Source: Pseudomonadota bacterium (lineage in GTDB: Bacteria; Pseudomonadota; Gammaproteobacteria; Burkholderiales; Eutrophovitaceae). From it: 7,743 nt of DNA. Numbering within the stretch: position 1 is the first letter of the stretch; every line of letters begins with the position of its first letter. Position numbers and translations under genes: made by a program. The notes below the pieces were generated by a model. That model ran no database searches, was not told the DNA's origin, and saw nothing but the letters and a program-made list of their open reading frames with translations. The DNA lies in assembly GCA_002704665.1 (NCBI GenBank), contig PAHB01000056.1, positions 1 to 7,743 on the forward strand, given 5' to 3'. Below are positions 1 to 5,886 of this stretch, piece after piece.

Positions 1-24
1 CATAAAAGATAAAAATGTTTTATC

Positions 25-732
25 CTATATTCGTTCTCCAAATACTGCCGTGCCTACCCTTACGATGGTGGAGCCCTCTGAAATCGCAATTTCTAAATCT
101 CTGCTCATACCCATTGAAAGTGTATCCAAAAAATAACCGTCAGTATTCAATTTGTTTTTTAATTCTAAAAGCTGTCGATATTCTTTTCTCAAACTATCTT
201 CGGTAGTATTCGGAGAAGGCAGAGTCATGAATCCTCGTAGTTTTATTTTCGGCAAATCGCAAATATTGCTGACCAAGCTTGGCGCCTCAGATAAAGAAAT
301 CCCATGCTTCGTTTTTTCACCACTGGTATTGATCTGTATGCAAACGTTGAGGGGACCTTTTGCATTTTCTCTAGCACTAGACAACTTTTCTACAATTTTA
401 ATTCTATCAACGGTATGTACCCAATCAAAGTGGGATGCCACTAGTTTAGCCTTGTTGCTTTGGAGGGGTCCTATAAAATGCCACTTAGGCAAAATACTCG
501 ATCTGATTTTTGTTAAGTAATTGTTGACTGTTTCAATTTTTTTGACGCCTTCCTGAACATAATTTTCACCAAATATTTTTTGCCCGTGATTCAGCGCTCG
601 TATAATAAATTCTGGCCCAAACCTCTTGCTAACGGCAACGAGTTCAATGTCGGATAGATTTCTCTTATTTGACAACGCCGCTTTTTTTATGCGTTTCCTT
701 ACGGCAATCAATTTTTCTTCTATACACATCAC
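25..732 (-). CDS. yggS: YggS/PLPBP family pyridoxal-phosphate homeostasis protein
   Basis: This is a 235-residue cytoplasmic protein of the YggS/PROSC (PLPBP) family. Its members bind pyridoxal 5'-phosphate on a single TIM-barrel-like domain and buffer the vitamin B6 pool; no catalytic reaction is established. The sequence shows the PLP lysine K36 in VAVSK, then FGENYVQE (54-61), WHFIGPLQSNK (84-94), the SMGMSRDLEIAI segment (206-217) and the phosphate-binding GSTIVRVGTAVFG (220-232). Length and motif order are those of the complete family. The first codon is GTG (730-732), directly followed by an in-frame ATG (727-729); either could initiate, and no strong Shine-Dalgarno is visible. It starts 8 bases after the hemJ stop and is the last gene of the visible operon. 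In many proteobacteria yggS precedes proC; here only 24 bases follow the stop, so the next gene cannot be identified. Family assignment is very secure. Confidence 0.96.
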   Translation of the reverse strand: MMCIEEKLIAVRKRIKKAALSNKRNLSDIELVAVSKRFGPEFIIRALNHGQKIFGENYVQEGVKKIETVNNYLTKIRSSILPKWHFIGPLQSNKAKLVASHFDWVHTVDRIKIVEKLSSARENAKGPLNVCIQINTSGEKTKHGISLSEAPSLVSNICDLPKIKLRGFMTLPSPNTTEDSLRKEYRQLLELKNKLNTDGYFLDTLSMGMSRDLEIAISEGSTIVRVGTAVFGERI

Positions 733-740
733 TCAAATCG

Positions 741-1154
741 TCAAAACGGTTTTAATTCAACCAACAATACTATTAATATCAAAAACACTACCGGAATTTC
801 ATTAAACCAGCGATACCAAACGTGGGTGCGGCTGTTCATGTCATTTTTAAAATTATTTAATAAAATCCAACAAAAAAAATGATACCCTATGAGCGCAAAC
901 ACCAAAAGCGTCTTAAGCATTAACCATTTCCCATAAAAACCCCAACCCATCCATAGCCAAATGCCAGATATAATGACCAACGCCGCACTGGGCATCATAA
1001 TGCCAAAATATAACTTGCGCTCCATTGTTTTAAATCTTTCCGATCCTAGCTTATCAGATGTCATAGCATGGTAAACGAACAATCGTGGGAGATAAAAAAG
1101 GCCGGCAAACCACGTAACCATGCTTATAATGTGTAACGATTTTAATAGTAACAA
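741..1154 (-). CDS. hemJ: Protoporphyrinogen IX oxidase HemJ
   Basis: This 137-residue inner-membrane protein matches HemJ, the oxygen-independent-type protoporphyrinogen oxidase that converts protoporphyrinogen IX to protoporphyrin IX late in heme synthesis. Four hydrophobic helices are visible, at about residues 4-24, 52-72, 79-99 and 118-136. Family hallmarks are LHII with H8, the WFAGLFYLPRLFVYH block (15-29), MERKLYF (44-50), K81 and YH (91-92) in helix 3, and YRWFNEIPV (114-122) followed by the typical KPF C-terminus. Length is normal for the family. The start is a TTG (1152-1154): a GAGGA ribosome binding site lies 5 bases upstream, an in-frame stop lies a few codons further up, and the next ATG would remove the conserved first histidine. 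It sits 24 bases after the alpha/beta hydrolase gene and 8 bases before yggS, inside an operon headed by a [2Fe-2S] ferredoxin. Its physiological electron acceptor is not settled in the family, which gives the ferredoxin neighbour some interest. Confidence 0.95.
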   Translation of the reverse strand: MLLLKSLHIISMVTWFAGLFYLPRLFVYHAMTSDKLGSERFKTMERKLYFGIMMPSAALVIISGIWLWMGWGFYGKWLMLKTLLVFALIGYHFFCWILLNNFKNDMNSRTHVWYRWFNEIPVVFLILIVLLVELKPF

Positions 1155-1159
1155 AGTTG

Positions 1160-1164
1160 TCCTC
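1160..1164 (-). promoter_or_regulatory. Ribosome binding site fixing the TTG start of hemJ
   Basis: GAGGA on the minus strand ends 5 bases before the TTG codon at 1154-1152. This decides the non-ATG start of hemJ, because no ATG or GTG lies between it and the in-frame upstream stop. Confidence 0.75.
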
Positions 1165-1178
1165 GCTTTATTCGATTA

Positions 1179-1802
1179 TCACTCAATCCCTTTGCAAAAG
1201 CGCTCAACTAGTTTTTGTAATGGAATCAATTTACCGTGAAAAAAATGCCCAACCTTCGGAAAAACTGTGACCGGCAAATCGCAGGCCTCGGCCCAGCTAA
1301 AAACATCCGAAAGACGTACAACATCATCATCTTTACCATGAATAACTAACGTATTTTTTGGGACTACCCCCATTTCAAATCTTCCAACGGCGGGAGCAAC
1401 TAGAACCAACCTGTCTATTCCTAATCCGCTACATGCGCGAGAAGCGACATAGCCACCAAAGGAAAATCCTGCAAATATTTTATGACCAAATTGATAATGG
1501 GAAAATACATTTTCAGCGACAGAAATCATATCATCAACTTCTCCAATGCCCTCGTCATAGGATCCGTCGCTCTCTCCCACTCCGCGAAAATTGAAACGAA
1601 CTGCAGCAAAACCAGCCGAAAGAGCAGCTCGCGCGAGAGTATGAACGACTTTATTATCAAATGTGCCGCCCTGCAGAGGATGGGGATGAGCTATTAACAT
1701 GCACCCCCCGCAAGCGGGCCAATCTACCGGGAAATTAATTTTGGCCTCGATCTTCCCAGCCGCACCATTTATTGTAATAGGTTTTTCTTTGGATAAACTC
1801 AA
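1179..1802 (-). CDS. Small alpha/beta hydrolase (COG2945-like)
   Basis: This is a 207-residue alpha/beta hydrolase of the short, lid-less type often annotated as a predicted dienelactone-hydrolase-like esterase; the substrate is unknown. Visible motifs are the family signature AHPHPLQGGTFDNKVV (38-53), NFRGVGESDG (71-80), the nucleophile elbow GFSFGG with S114, a candidate acid D159 in HGKDDDVV (155-162), and the catalytic histidine H186 in KVGHFFHG (183-190). The triad is therefore complete. There is no signal peptide or membrane segment, so it should be cytoplasmic. The start is TTG (1802-1800), overlapping the ferredoxin stop in a TTGA arrangement. No in-frame ATG or GTG lies between the upstream stop and this TTG, and the first conserved strand begins soon after it. 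A weak GAG/AGG-rich stretch lies 11-16 bases upstream, so translation probably depends on coupling to the ferredoxin gene. It lies between the ferredoxin and hemJ; no role in heme metabolism can be read from the sequence. Confidence 0.9.
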   Translation of the reverse strand: MSLSKEKPITINGAAGKIEAKINFPVDWPACGGCMLIAHPHPLQGGTFDNKVVHTLARAALSAGFAAVRFNFRGVGESDGSYDEGIGEVDDMISVAENVFSHYQFGHKIFAGFSFGGYVASRACSGLGIDRLVLVAPAVGRFEMGVVPKNTLVIHGKDDDVVRLSDVFSWAEACDLPVTVFPKVGHFFHGKLIPLQKLVERFCKGIE

Positions 1803-2107
1803 AGCTGAAGACGCTCTACCTTTTTTCCATTTTTTAGATGCTTTTCTATGATTTCATCTAAGTCTTGCTCATCAATATAGGTATACCAAACCTCATCGGG
1901 ATAAATTACCATAACTGGACCCTCCTCACAGCGTCCGAGGCAAGCCGATTGACTAACACGGGTTTTCCCAGGCCCAAGCAATCCCATTTTTTTTGCCTTC
2001 TCTTTTAGGTAACGCCTGCTTTTACTAGCGGCGTAATCATTGCAACACGGCTCCCCGTTATCCCTTTGGTTGCAACAAAAAAAGATGTGGCGTTTAAAAT
2101 AACCCAT
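1799..2107 (-). CDS. Thioredoxin-like [2Fe-2S] ferredoxin (COG3411 type)
   Basis: This 102-residue protein matches the thioredoxin-fold (2Fe-2S) ferredoxin family, small cytoplasmic electron carriers or iron-sulfur proteins. The expected pattern is present: strand HIFFCC (7-12), a second cysteine pair at C21-C22, and SACLGRCEEGP (54-64) with C56 and C60 in CxxxC, followed by VMVIYPDEVWYTYI (65-78) and DLDEIIEKHL (82-91). Four of the six cysteines would hold the cluster. The doublets at 11-12 and 21-22 leave the exact N-terminal ligands ambiguous. The ATG start is preceded by AGGA (2118-2121) with a 10-base spacer. The gene heads a four-gene operon, overlapping the alpha/beta hydrolase start by 4 bases and running on to hemJ and yggS. 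The actual redox partner is unknown; HemJ is a candidate by position only. Confidence 0.92.
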   Translation of the reverse strand: MGYFKRHIFFCCNQRDNGEPCCNDYAASKSRRYLKEKAKKMGLLGPGKTRVSQSACLGRCEEGPVMVIYPDEVWYTYIDEQDLDEIIEKHLKNGKKVERLQL

Positions 2108-2132
2108 TTATGATTTTTCCTATTTTTGGCAT

Positions 2133-2138
2133 ATTATA
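2133..2138 (-). promoter_or_regulatory. Candidate -10 box for the ferredoxin-hydrolase-hemJ-yggS operon
   Basis: A perfect TATAAT on the minus strand lies 25 bases before the ferredoxin ATG, giving a predicted start near 2126 and a short leader. The region where a -35 would sit (about 2156-2162, TTTAGG or TTAGGA) matches the sigma-70 consensus at only about 3 of 6 positions. If the promoter is real it may need an activator; the inverted repeat CAATGAGCATTG at 2179-2190 is a possible but unproven site. Confidence 0.45.
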
Positions 2139-2759
2139 GCTGGTTTTAAAGAAATCCTAAAAATACGATCGACATGACCAATGAGCATTGTTTAAATACA
2201 CGTGGATGCCCACTCGCCCCCCATCGTCCGGGTTTATTCTTTTTAAGTAATCGAACGTACTCGTAAGAGATTAAACAGACATCAAATTAGTAGAAAAGAT
2301 TCCATTTAAGCAAAAAAGATATTTTGTCTATTTTTGATTTTAGTATTGATTCAAATATTGAGACTCTCAAAAAAACCTCAAAAAAGCCGTGTAGTTTAAC
2401 TGTTTCAATGCTCAACTTGCGATTTACCTACTAATTGTTTTCCCACCTCTCCGAACGGCCAAAAAGACGATTATTTCTCAATTCTTCTCATAGGTCGCCG
2501 TATCAATAAAAATATTCCGATTAGCCAATCGCGGCTTTTCTACTTGATAATCTCGACGCTACGTTAAAAAGTGGAAATATCAAGAGTGCTCATAAGCCGT
2601 AACCGCAAAAAATTGCTATCTTTAGATAATAACAATCAATCACCTTCGATCCTTTTGGCAACCTGATTGGTTAATGAAAGTTATCGTTCCATTATTTTAG
2701 TATTTTTAAAAAAGCTTCCAGATTTTTCAAAAACCGAGGGCTCAAAAAGAACCATAAGT
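2139..2759. other. About 620-base interval with no convincing gene
   Basis: Both strands were scanned. Stops are frequent in all frames. The longest candidates are about 24 codons from an ATG at 2755 on the minus strand and about 30 codons from 2174 on the plus strand, and both lack a ribosome binding site. No tRNA cloverleaf is seen. What is present: a C-rich run at 2208-2222 (G-rich on the minus strand), a partial tandem of CTCAAAAAAAC and CTCAAAAAAGC near 2365-2386, a small hairpin TATCTTTAGATA at 2617-2628, and a hairpin of CGATT/AATCG type near 2519-2531. The minus-strand gene ending at 2760 has no strong intrinsic terminator here, only AT-rich sequence around 2690-2750. Confidence 0.6.
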
Positions 2760-4217
2760 TTATTTAACTTCATACACTGTAAGAGTAGAAGACTTTTCGT
2801 TAGTTACCACCAAAAGACCTATCCCGTTTGGGCTATCTGAAGATGAAATAAAAGTTAGACCCTCTGGAGACCGGTCCCCATCTTTTTTAGCATAAGCCAC
2901 GAATTTTGGGGTCTTTGGATTAGACACCTCATAGACCATTACACCACCAGCTCCTCGTTCAATTCCTATAAACGCGTAAACTTTATCATTGATAGTCCCA
3001 ACCGTTACACCCTCAGGCTCTGGTCCCTTTTTAGAGGATCTTTTTTCGTCAAGTCCTCCAGCAAGACCCATCCACCGCTCCACATGGTCTCCGCTTTCAA
3101 ATACCTGGTTACCCTGCGCATCGACTATGGAAAATGAGCGACCTCCGTAGGTATATATAATATCTATATCACCGTCACCATCTGTATCCCCATTCAACCC
3201 ATTGATTTTCGGAGTTTTAAGGCGGCCGAGCCATTGTTTGCTAACAAGCTTTTGGGCATTTGGAAACTTTTTTCCGTCTAACTCAACTTTCCACTTAGCT
3301 AATCGTATGGACTCTTCGCCTTCGATAAAATCGTTGCGGTCGTCACCTTCATTTGCCATCACGTAATACTGTTTACCGTCTTTACCGACAAAACCTGCTA
3401 TAGCATCTGGCATATACATACCCACAATCGGACTGTCTTTTCTTGGAAAATATCCATTATCTTTGCCGGTTACGTCAATCTCTAATCCCATCCAATCCTT
3501 AAACCCCAGGGGCACTATTTTTTCAAAAGAAGCAGCTTCGATATTGAGATGCCCAAGTGCGTTTGCCTCCTGTAAAGTCACCATTGCATATTTCCCATCT
3601 GCTGATACAGCGATATACTCGGGCTCAAAATCTTCCGAAGGTTTTTTTCCTGGAAAAATTCTGACTCCTGCTTTTGCCAAAGCTGTTGATTGCGAATCAA
3701 ACTTCGAAAAATCTGCAGTTTTTACTGAAGGTGCGGATGGATTTGATATGTCAATGATACTGACTGATCCAGCAGGGTCAATTTTACCGTGGGGCTCGCT
3801 CGGCTCTCCTTCATTGGCAACCAACAAATATTTGCCATCAGGGGTAAAAGTGACCATATCAGGCAGTGGTCCCACCTCGATTGAAGACAACATCTTACCA
3901 TTTGCGTCCAAAAGAATAACTCGACCTGGCTGCTGCTTGCTTTTTGCAGATATTGAAACTGCTGTTAGTCCTTTCTGGCTAGCTACACTGGTTAATTTGT
4001 TCGTAAATGAATATGGCGATTGGGTAAAATCAATTAGTTTTTGTAACTTAATATTATTGGGGGTTTTTATATCAACTAGGGCAAGGCCATCCGCCGTGGT
4101 TACATAAACCTGCTGAGTCGCCGCGTTGTATGCATTAATTTCGGCATCTCCTTTTATGTTGATGGAGGACGCCAATACAACACTGAGTACGGCATTTGGT
4201 ATAAGTTCTAACGCCAT
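2760..4217 (-). CDS. Choice-of-anchor I family beta-propeller protein, no signal peptide seen
   Basis: This 485-residue protein resembles choice-of-anchor I proteins, secreted or surface seven-bladed-propeller-like proteins related to mesenchyme-specific glycoprotein and to parts of atypical alkaline phosphatases and phytase-like proteins. Blade-like repeats include PDMVTFTPDGKYLLVANEGE (119-138), PEYIAVSADGKYAMVTLQE (199-217), the conserved MPDAIAGF (269-276), VMANEGDDR (286-294), YGGRSFSI (357-364), PEPEGVTVG (399-407), ERGAGGVMVYEVSNP (420-434) and PEGLTFI (451-457). D344-D352 form a calcium-type loop, DTDGDGDID. The ATG is preceded by AGGGAG six bases upstream and an in-frame stop lies about 30 bases up, so the start is firm. 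The first 20 residues are mildly hydrophobic but have no positive charge or clear cleavage site, and there is no C-terminal anchor or sorting tag. It follows the porin gene beyond a strong terminator, so it is probably transcribed on its own. Enzymatic activity is unproven; phosphatase or phytase activity is only a guess. Confidence 0.85.
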   Translation of the reverse strand: MALELIPNAVLSVVLASSINIKGDAEINAYNAATQQVYVTTADGLALVDIKTPNNIKLQKLIDFTQSPYSFTNKLTSVASQKGLTAVSISAKSKQQPGRVILLDANGKMLSSIEVGPLPDMVTFTPDGKYLLVANEGEPSEPHGKIDPAGSVSIIDISNPSAPSVKTADFSKFDSQSTALAKAGVRIFPGKKPSEDFEPEYIAVSADGKYAMVTLQEANALGHLNIEAASFEKIVPLGFKDWMGLEIDVTGKDNGYFPRKDSPIVGMYMPDAIAGFVGKDGKQYYVMANEGDDRNDFIEGEESIRLAKWKVELDGKKFPNAQKLVSKQWLGRLKTPKINGLNGDTDGDGDIDIIYTYGGRSFSIVDAQGNQVFESGDHVERWMGLAGGLDEKRSSKKGPEPEGVTVGTINDKVYAFIGIERGAGGVMVYEVSNPKTPKFVAYAKKDGDRSPEGLTFISSSDSPNGIGLLVVTNEKSSTLTVYEVK

Positions 4218-4223
4218 TTTTTT

Positions 4224-4229
4224 CTCCCT
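4224..4229 (-). promoter_or_regulatory. Ribosome binding site of the beta-propeller gene
   Basis: AGGGAG on the minus strand lies six bases before the ATG at 4217-4215. With an in-frame TAA at 4247-4245 it fixes the start and excludes a longer N-terminus carrying a signal peptide. Confidence 0.75.
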
Positions 4230-4253
4230 GCTTTTAAAGTTGAATTAACCGAT

Positions 4254-4259
4254 ATTTTA
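4254..4259 (-). promoter_or_regulatory. Candidate -10 box for the beta-propeller gene
   Basis: TAAAAT on the minus strand (5 of 6 to consensus) lies in the 65 bases between the porin terminator and the beta-propeller ATG. A TTGTCA (-35-like) is nearby but only 11 bases away, so the spacing does not fit, and the properly spaced -35 sequence is poor. A promoter somewhere in this gap is expected because the terminator upstream is strong; this exact box is tentative. Confidence 0.25.
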
Positions 4260-4282
4260 GGCGAGAAATATGACAAGTTTAT

Positions 4283-4316
4283 AAAAAAAACCCGCCCTGG
4301 AAAAGGGCGGGTTTTT
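4283..4316 (-). terminator. Strong Rho-independent terminator of the porin gene
   Basis: An inverted repeat of CCCGCCCT (4291-4298) and AGGGCGGG (4304-4311) with a 5-base loop forms an 8 bp GC-rich stem. On the minus strand the stem is followed by eight T (4290-4283), about 30 bases after the porin stop. On the plus strand it is followed by five T (4312-4316), so it could act in both directions, but no plus-strand gene enters it. Confidence 0.93.
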
Positions 4317-4341
4317 ATTGTTTCTAACTGTCTAAATTTCT

Positions 4342-5700
4342 TTAGAAAGAGAACTGCGCACGGGTTAGCCAAGTTTTCTCTTTTGTCTCACTGTCGACAC
4401 TTGTTACAGCTGTCTCGTAATCAGTTACCTGATAGTTGATTAAAAAACGAACATTAGTTGTTGGAATCCATTTTAACCCGTAGGTTGTTGAATCAGCTTC
4501 AGAAGTGTAACCGCTAGTAAGTCTTGGACCATTCCCAGCATCAAAATCGCTACCGTCAAAAGAAGCAAAACGCACACCAATTTCTATAGCGCCTTTATCC
4601 TTATTTATAGGCTTAATCTTGTCAAATTTACCAGAACTTGTTTTGTACGCTTTAGCATATTGCTCGCCTGTAACCATATACATCAAGTTTAGATAGCTAG
4701 TCACTATGTCTTTGTCGAATGAGCCTGGATTAGTTGTAGCCTCGACACCACTATAGTTTGTGGTGATTGTCTCGTATTGAGCCTTGAATGAACCCACTGC
4801 TACAGCAAGTTCTAGGCCTTGTCTTGAGTGCTCATACTCTCCAGAAGCCGTATCGATATCGTCAGCTTTAAAAAACCTTTGGCCACGTCCAGCGTAGGTT
4901 CGATCAACACCGCCTTCGGCGCGATCACCCTGAGTTATTCCCAATCCGATGTGAAATACGCTTTCTTTGGGAGTGCCAAAATTCGCTGTAGCTCTCAATG
5001 CCGTCATTTTCCCTTCTTGATCGTCTTTTGTTTCTTGTGAGGCGTAAGCAAGATAAAACCCACCAACGTCACCAAGTTTTCCGACCAAACCTATCGAAGG
5101 ATTTTTACCGACTCCACCGTAAGCGTTTGCAAGGCTTCGCTCTTGAAAATCTATCCAACGTGAACTCGTCATTTCTTCTAAGGAAAAAGGAACCTTGGTT
5201 TTCCCGAAAACCATCGACATTTTATTCGGCAGTTTGTATGCCATTTTGGCACTATCAAGTTCCGCCCCATCCTCACTTATGTCAAGTACAACTTCACCTT
5301 TTATATTGTCAGCAAGCTTCACTTTCGTTCCCAAGCGAGCGCGGCGAATATCAATTGCAGGAGAAGGCTTGCCCTTAAGGTCCGCTGTAGCATCTGGAGA
5401 GTGGTCACGATAATCAAGCATCATGCGACCTTCCATCTTGGTTGAGGGGTATTTCTTTTTTTTCTTTCCCTTCATTTTCTTTTCAAGCTTTTGCATTTTG
5501 CTATCCATCTTGGCGGCTTTCTCTTTTTCATAACCGCTAACTGACTTTAAGCTCTGATATTCTTCTTCTGATATCACGCCCTTAGCTCTCAGCTGTTCGG
5601 CAAGGACATCGACTGTATCTGCAGAAGCAGTGCCTGCCAAACCGCCGAAAAAGACGATGGTAGAACACGCTATCGCTACTAACATATGTTGCAATTTCAT
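4342..5700 (-). CDS. OprP/OprO-type (phosphate-selective) outer-membrane porin
   Basis: This 452-residue protein matches the Porin_O_P family, 16-stranded outer-membrane barrels typified by the phosphate/polyphosphate channels OprP and OprO. A signal peptide covers residues 1-27, with hydrophobic core LVAIACSTIVFFGGLAG and cleavage after ASA. The mature N-terminus has a short helical segment, VDVLAEQLRAKGVISEEEYQSL (30-51), common in the family, then a charged coiled-coil-like stretch (57-83) ending in five lysines. The barrel begins around residue 88. Hallmarks are DIRRARLGTKV (117-127), VFGKTKVPFSLEEMTSS (164-180) and FQERSL (185-190). The chain ends in phenylalanine (RAQFSF), the usual barrel-assembly signal. 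AGGAG (5708-5712) lies seven bases before the ATG. It has its own terminator downstream. Substrate specificity cannot be read from the sequence; phosphate or another anion is a family-level expectation. No good Pho box was found upstream. Confidence 0.9.
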   Translation of the reverse strand: MKLQHMLVAIACSTIVFFGGLAGTASADTVDVLAEQLRAKGVISEEEYQSLKSVSGYEKEKAAKMDSKMQKLEKKMKGKKKKKYPSTKMEGRMMLDYRDHSPDATADLKGKPSPAIDIRRARLGTKVKLADNIKGEVVLDISEDGAELDSAKMAYKLPNKMSMVFGKTKVPFSLEEMTSSRWIDFQERSLANAYGGVGKNPSIGLVGKLGDVGGFYLAYASQETKDDQEGKMTALRATANFGTPKESVFHIGLGITQGDRAEGGVDRTYAGRGQRFFKADDIDTASGEYEHSRQGLELAVAVGSFKAQYETITTNYSGVEATTNPGSFDKDIVTSYLNLMYMVTGEQYAKAYKTSSGKFDKIKPINKDKGAIEIGVRFASFDGSDFDAGNGPRLTSGYTSEADSTTYGLKWIPTTNVRFLINYQVTDYETAVTSVDSETKEKTWLTRAQFSF

Positions 5701-5712
5701 GATTTATCTCCT

Positions 5713-5886
5713 AATTAAGAAGCGACAAGTTCGCCCAAAACTTACGCACCTTACGATAGAAGCAGATCCAGAGCGGACCTGTCTCGACAAAGCGCGCGAT
5801 GCCAGCGCATAATGATGGGAATTTATTACAATTTAATTAAATTAAAAGAAGAATAAAATTTTGTTGTTTTTTTACAACCGTAAAAC
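5713..5886. other. Porin upstream region: GC-rich leader and AT-rich palindrome
   Basis: This gap between the ubiB stop and the porin ribosome binding site has two different halves. Positions about 5722-5816 are markedly GC-richer than the surroundings and include small inverted repeats such as TGTCTCGACA on the plus strand and an imperfect CAG/CTG stem, compatible with a structured mRNA leader. Positions 5820-5880 are almost all A/T and contain the perfect 14-base palindrome AATTTAATTAAATT (5830-5843). The porin promoter should lie in this gap, but no -35/-10 pair is good enough to assign. After ubiB only a weak 5 bp GTTGT/ACAAC hairpin is present, so its termination is unclear. Confidence 0.45.

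Noticed and set aside
1..3. A minus-strand ATG at the left edge that could start proC, the frequent neighbour of yggS
   Set aside because: No ribosome binding site precedes it and no coding sequence is visible, so nothing supports a gene call.
152..520. A 122-codon open frame on the plus strand
   Set aside because: It is antisense to yggS, has no ribosome binding site and no protein-like motif.
2174..2266. A plus-strand ORF of about 30 codons in the gene-free interval
   Set aside because: No ribosome binding site and no family resemblance; random ORFs of this size are expected.
2680..2757. A minus-strand ORF of about 24 codons just after the beta-propeller stop
   Set aside because: There is no ribosome binding site and nothing recognisable in the peptide.
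3463..4107. A 214-codon open frame on the plus strand
   Set aside because: It lies antisense within the beta-propeller gene, whose frame has full family motifs, and the plus-strand translation shows no recognisable domain.
5799..5836. Pho-box-like sequence TTGTAAT...CCATCAT upstream of the porin
   Set aside because: The two half-sites match only 5 of 7 positions each and the spacing is 6 rather than 4 bases, so it does not support PhoB binding.
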